Shown one piece after another: positions 4,755 to 5,748 of a stretch of 5,748 bases of DNA. The number at the start of each line of letters is the position of its first letter. Position 1 is the first letter of the stretch. The notes under the pieces are model-generated. The model was not told the DNA's origin. It saw only the letters and a list, made by a program, of their open reading frames with translations, and made no database searches. Both the position numbers and the translations under genes were made by a program. This stretch comes from an uncultured Planctomycetales bacterium (lineage in GTDB: Bacteria; Planctomycetota; Planctomycetia; Isosphaerales; Isosphaeraceae): contig CALKTZ010000705.1 of assembly GCA_937997355.1 (NCBI GenBank), positions 1 through 5,748 of the forward strand, written 5' to 3'.

Positions 4755-5748
4755 CTAGTTGCTATAAACAAACTCGTTGGTGTTGAAGAGGACCAGGCAG
4801 AAGGCTTCGAGCGCCTTGCGGCGAGGGTCGATCCCGGCGTCCGCGTCCGTCGTGCCGTTGGCCCGATCGGCCTCGATCTGCCCGGCCTGCTTGTCGAGGA
4901 ATTCGGTGGCGGCCTTGGTTTCCTCGGCCCTCGGGGGGCGTCCCAGGGCGATCTCGAAGGCGAGCGCCACCTGATCCCTGGGGGAAGGCCCCGCCTCGGC
5001 GATCAGACGGCCGGCGAAGTGCCCCGCCTGCTCGTGGACGAACTCGCCGTTCAGGAAGGTGAGGGCCTGCGGCCCGGTCGTCGAGACGATCCGGCGCTCG
5101 CAGCTCCCGGTCGAGTCGGGGAGATCCAGGAGTTCCAGCTCCGGGACGGCCAGGCTCCGCTTGGCGAAGATGTAGACGCTGCGCCGGGCCTGCTCGCGGG
5201 CATCGGACTTGCCCCAGCCGTCCCCCGGCTTCGATTGCCCTTCGAGGACCGCGCGGGGGAGGGTCGGGTAGAAGCCGGGGCCTCCCATGCGCGGGTTGAG
5301 CTGCCCGCTCACGGCGAGGATCGAATCGCGGACCACTTCGGCCTCAAGCCGGCGTTGCCGCCATCGCCAGAGGAGGTTCCCTTTGGAATCGATCTCGGCC
5401 GATTCCGCCACCGAGGCCGACGAGCGCTGATAAGCCTGCGACAGCATGATCATGCGGTGGAGCGGCTTGAACCGCCAGCCGTTGGCCTTGAACTCGGCGG
5501 CCAGCCAGTCGAGCAGCTCGGGATGGCTCGGGCTTTCTCCCATCACGCCGAAGTCGTTCGAGGTGGCGACGAGTCCCTCGCCGAAGTGGAACTGCCAGAT
5601 CCGGTTGACGATCACGCGGGCCACCAGCGGGTTCTCGGGGGAGGTGAGCCAGTTGGCCAGCCAGAGCCGCCGCCCGGTCGAATGCGAGGTGGGCCGCGGC
5701 GGGCCGGGCGGCTTGCCGACCATGACCGACGGGAATCCGGGCTCGACC
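4755..5748 (-). CDS. DUF1553 (C-terminal part of a planctomycete DUF1549/DUF1553 protein, 5'-truncated)
   Basis: The frame is open to the window end, and residues before the internal ATG at 5723 (VEPGFPSV) continue the family consensus, so the true start lies outside. Numbered from that Met, the DUF1553 hallmarks are STGRRLWLANWLTSPENPL (15-33), ARVIVNRIWQFHFGEGLV (35-52), NDFGVMGESPSHPELLDWLA (56-75), GWRFKPLHRMIMLSQAYQRSS (82-102), WRWRQRRLEAEVVRDSILAVSG (119-140), NPRMGGP (143-149), RRSVYIFAKRS (180-190), PDSTGSCERRIVSTTGPQALTFLNGEFV (202-229) and the terminal ALEAFCLVLFNTNEFVY (304-320). In complete planctomycete proteins this follows a DUF1549 domain and often an N-terminal cytochrome c-like domain; whether a CxxCH haem site is present cannot be seen here. 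It is probably extracytoplasmic. The next gene on this strand is DUF1501, the standard partner, but a 265-bp gap with repeats separates them. Function unproven. Confidence 0.93.
   Translation of the reverse strand, partial: VEPGFPSVMVGKPPGPPRPTSHSTGRRLWLANWLTSPENPLVARVIVNRIWQFHFGEGLVATSNDFGVMGESPSHPELLDWLAAEFKANGWRFKPLHRMIMLSQAYQRSSASVAESAEIDSKGNLLWRWRQRRLEAEVVRDSILAVSGQLNPRMGGPGFYPTLPRAVLEGQSKPGDGWGKSDAREQARRSVYIFAKRSLAVPELELLDLPDSTGSCERRIVSTTGPQALTFLNGEFVHEQAGHFAGRLIAEAGPSPRDQVALAFEIALGRPPRAEETKAATEFLDKQAGQIEADRANGTTDADAGIDPRRKALEAFCLVLFNTNEFVYSN

Noticed and set aside
1..5748. CRISPR, IS element, phage, tRNA or rRNA, or toxin-antitoxin system
   Set aside because: No spaced direct repeats, transposase motifs, terminal inverted repeats with target duplication, structural RNA signatures or recognisable toxin or antitoxin domains were seen on either strand.

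Overview
The window looks like a chromosomal segment of a high-GC planctomycete, probably close to Isosphaeraceae. The main evidence is a DUF1553 protein followed by a Tat-exported DUF1501 protein, a pair that is greatly expanded in Planctomycetota. GC content is high: a hand count of 3241-3300 gives about 70%. The species cannot be named from this sequence.

Layout on the + strand: (1) bases 1-449 hold the C-terminal quarter or so of an ATP-dependent DNA ligase of the bacterial 'ligase-associated DNA repair' type, cut by the window start. (2) A candidate promoter at 469-497 leads into two overlapping small genes, 538-870 (110 aa) and 857-1444 (195 aa). Both encode predicted membrane proteins that I do not recognise. 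The first is distinctly lower in GC, about 50% over 541-720 by hand count.

Layout on the - strand, read right to left: (3) 5748-4755 is the C-terminal DUF1553 part of a planctomycete DUF1549/DUF1553 protein, cut by the window end. (4) 4754-4490 is a 265-bp intergenic stretch with G/C-tract inverted repeats. (5) 4489-2984 is a complete DUF1501 protein with a twin-arginine signal. (6) 2834-2259 encodes a small exported protein, probably NTF2-like, with its own candidate promoter and a strong Shine-Dalgarno. (7) 2219-1461 is a FabG-like short-chain dehydrogenase/reductase. The + and - strand groups converge at 1445-1460.

Working together: the DUF1553 and DUF1501 proteins are probably an exported pair acting outside the cytoplasm, in line with their constant pairing in planctomycetes, but their substrate is not established. 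The small exported protein may belong to the same extracytoplasmic programme, while the SDR is a cytoplasmic oxidoreductase with no visible pathway partner. The ligase fragment points to a DNA repair cluster upstream of the window. I see no phage, IS, CRISPR, tRNA or rRNA sequence and no clear defence system. The least explained element is the overlapping two-gene membrane cassette.
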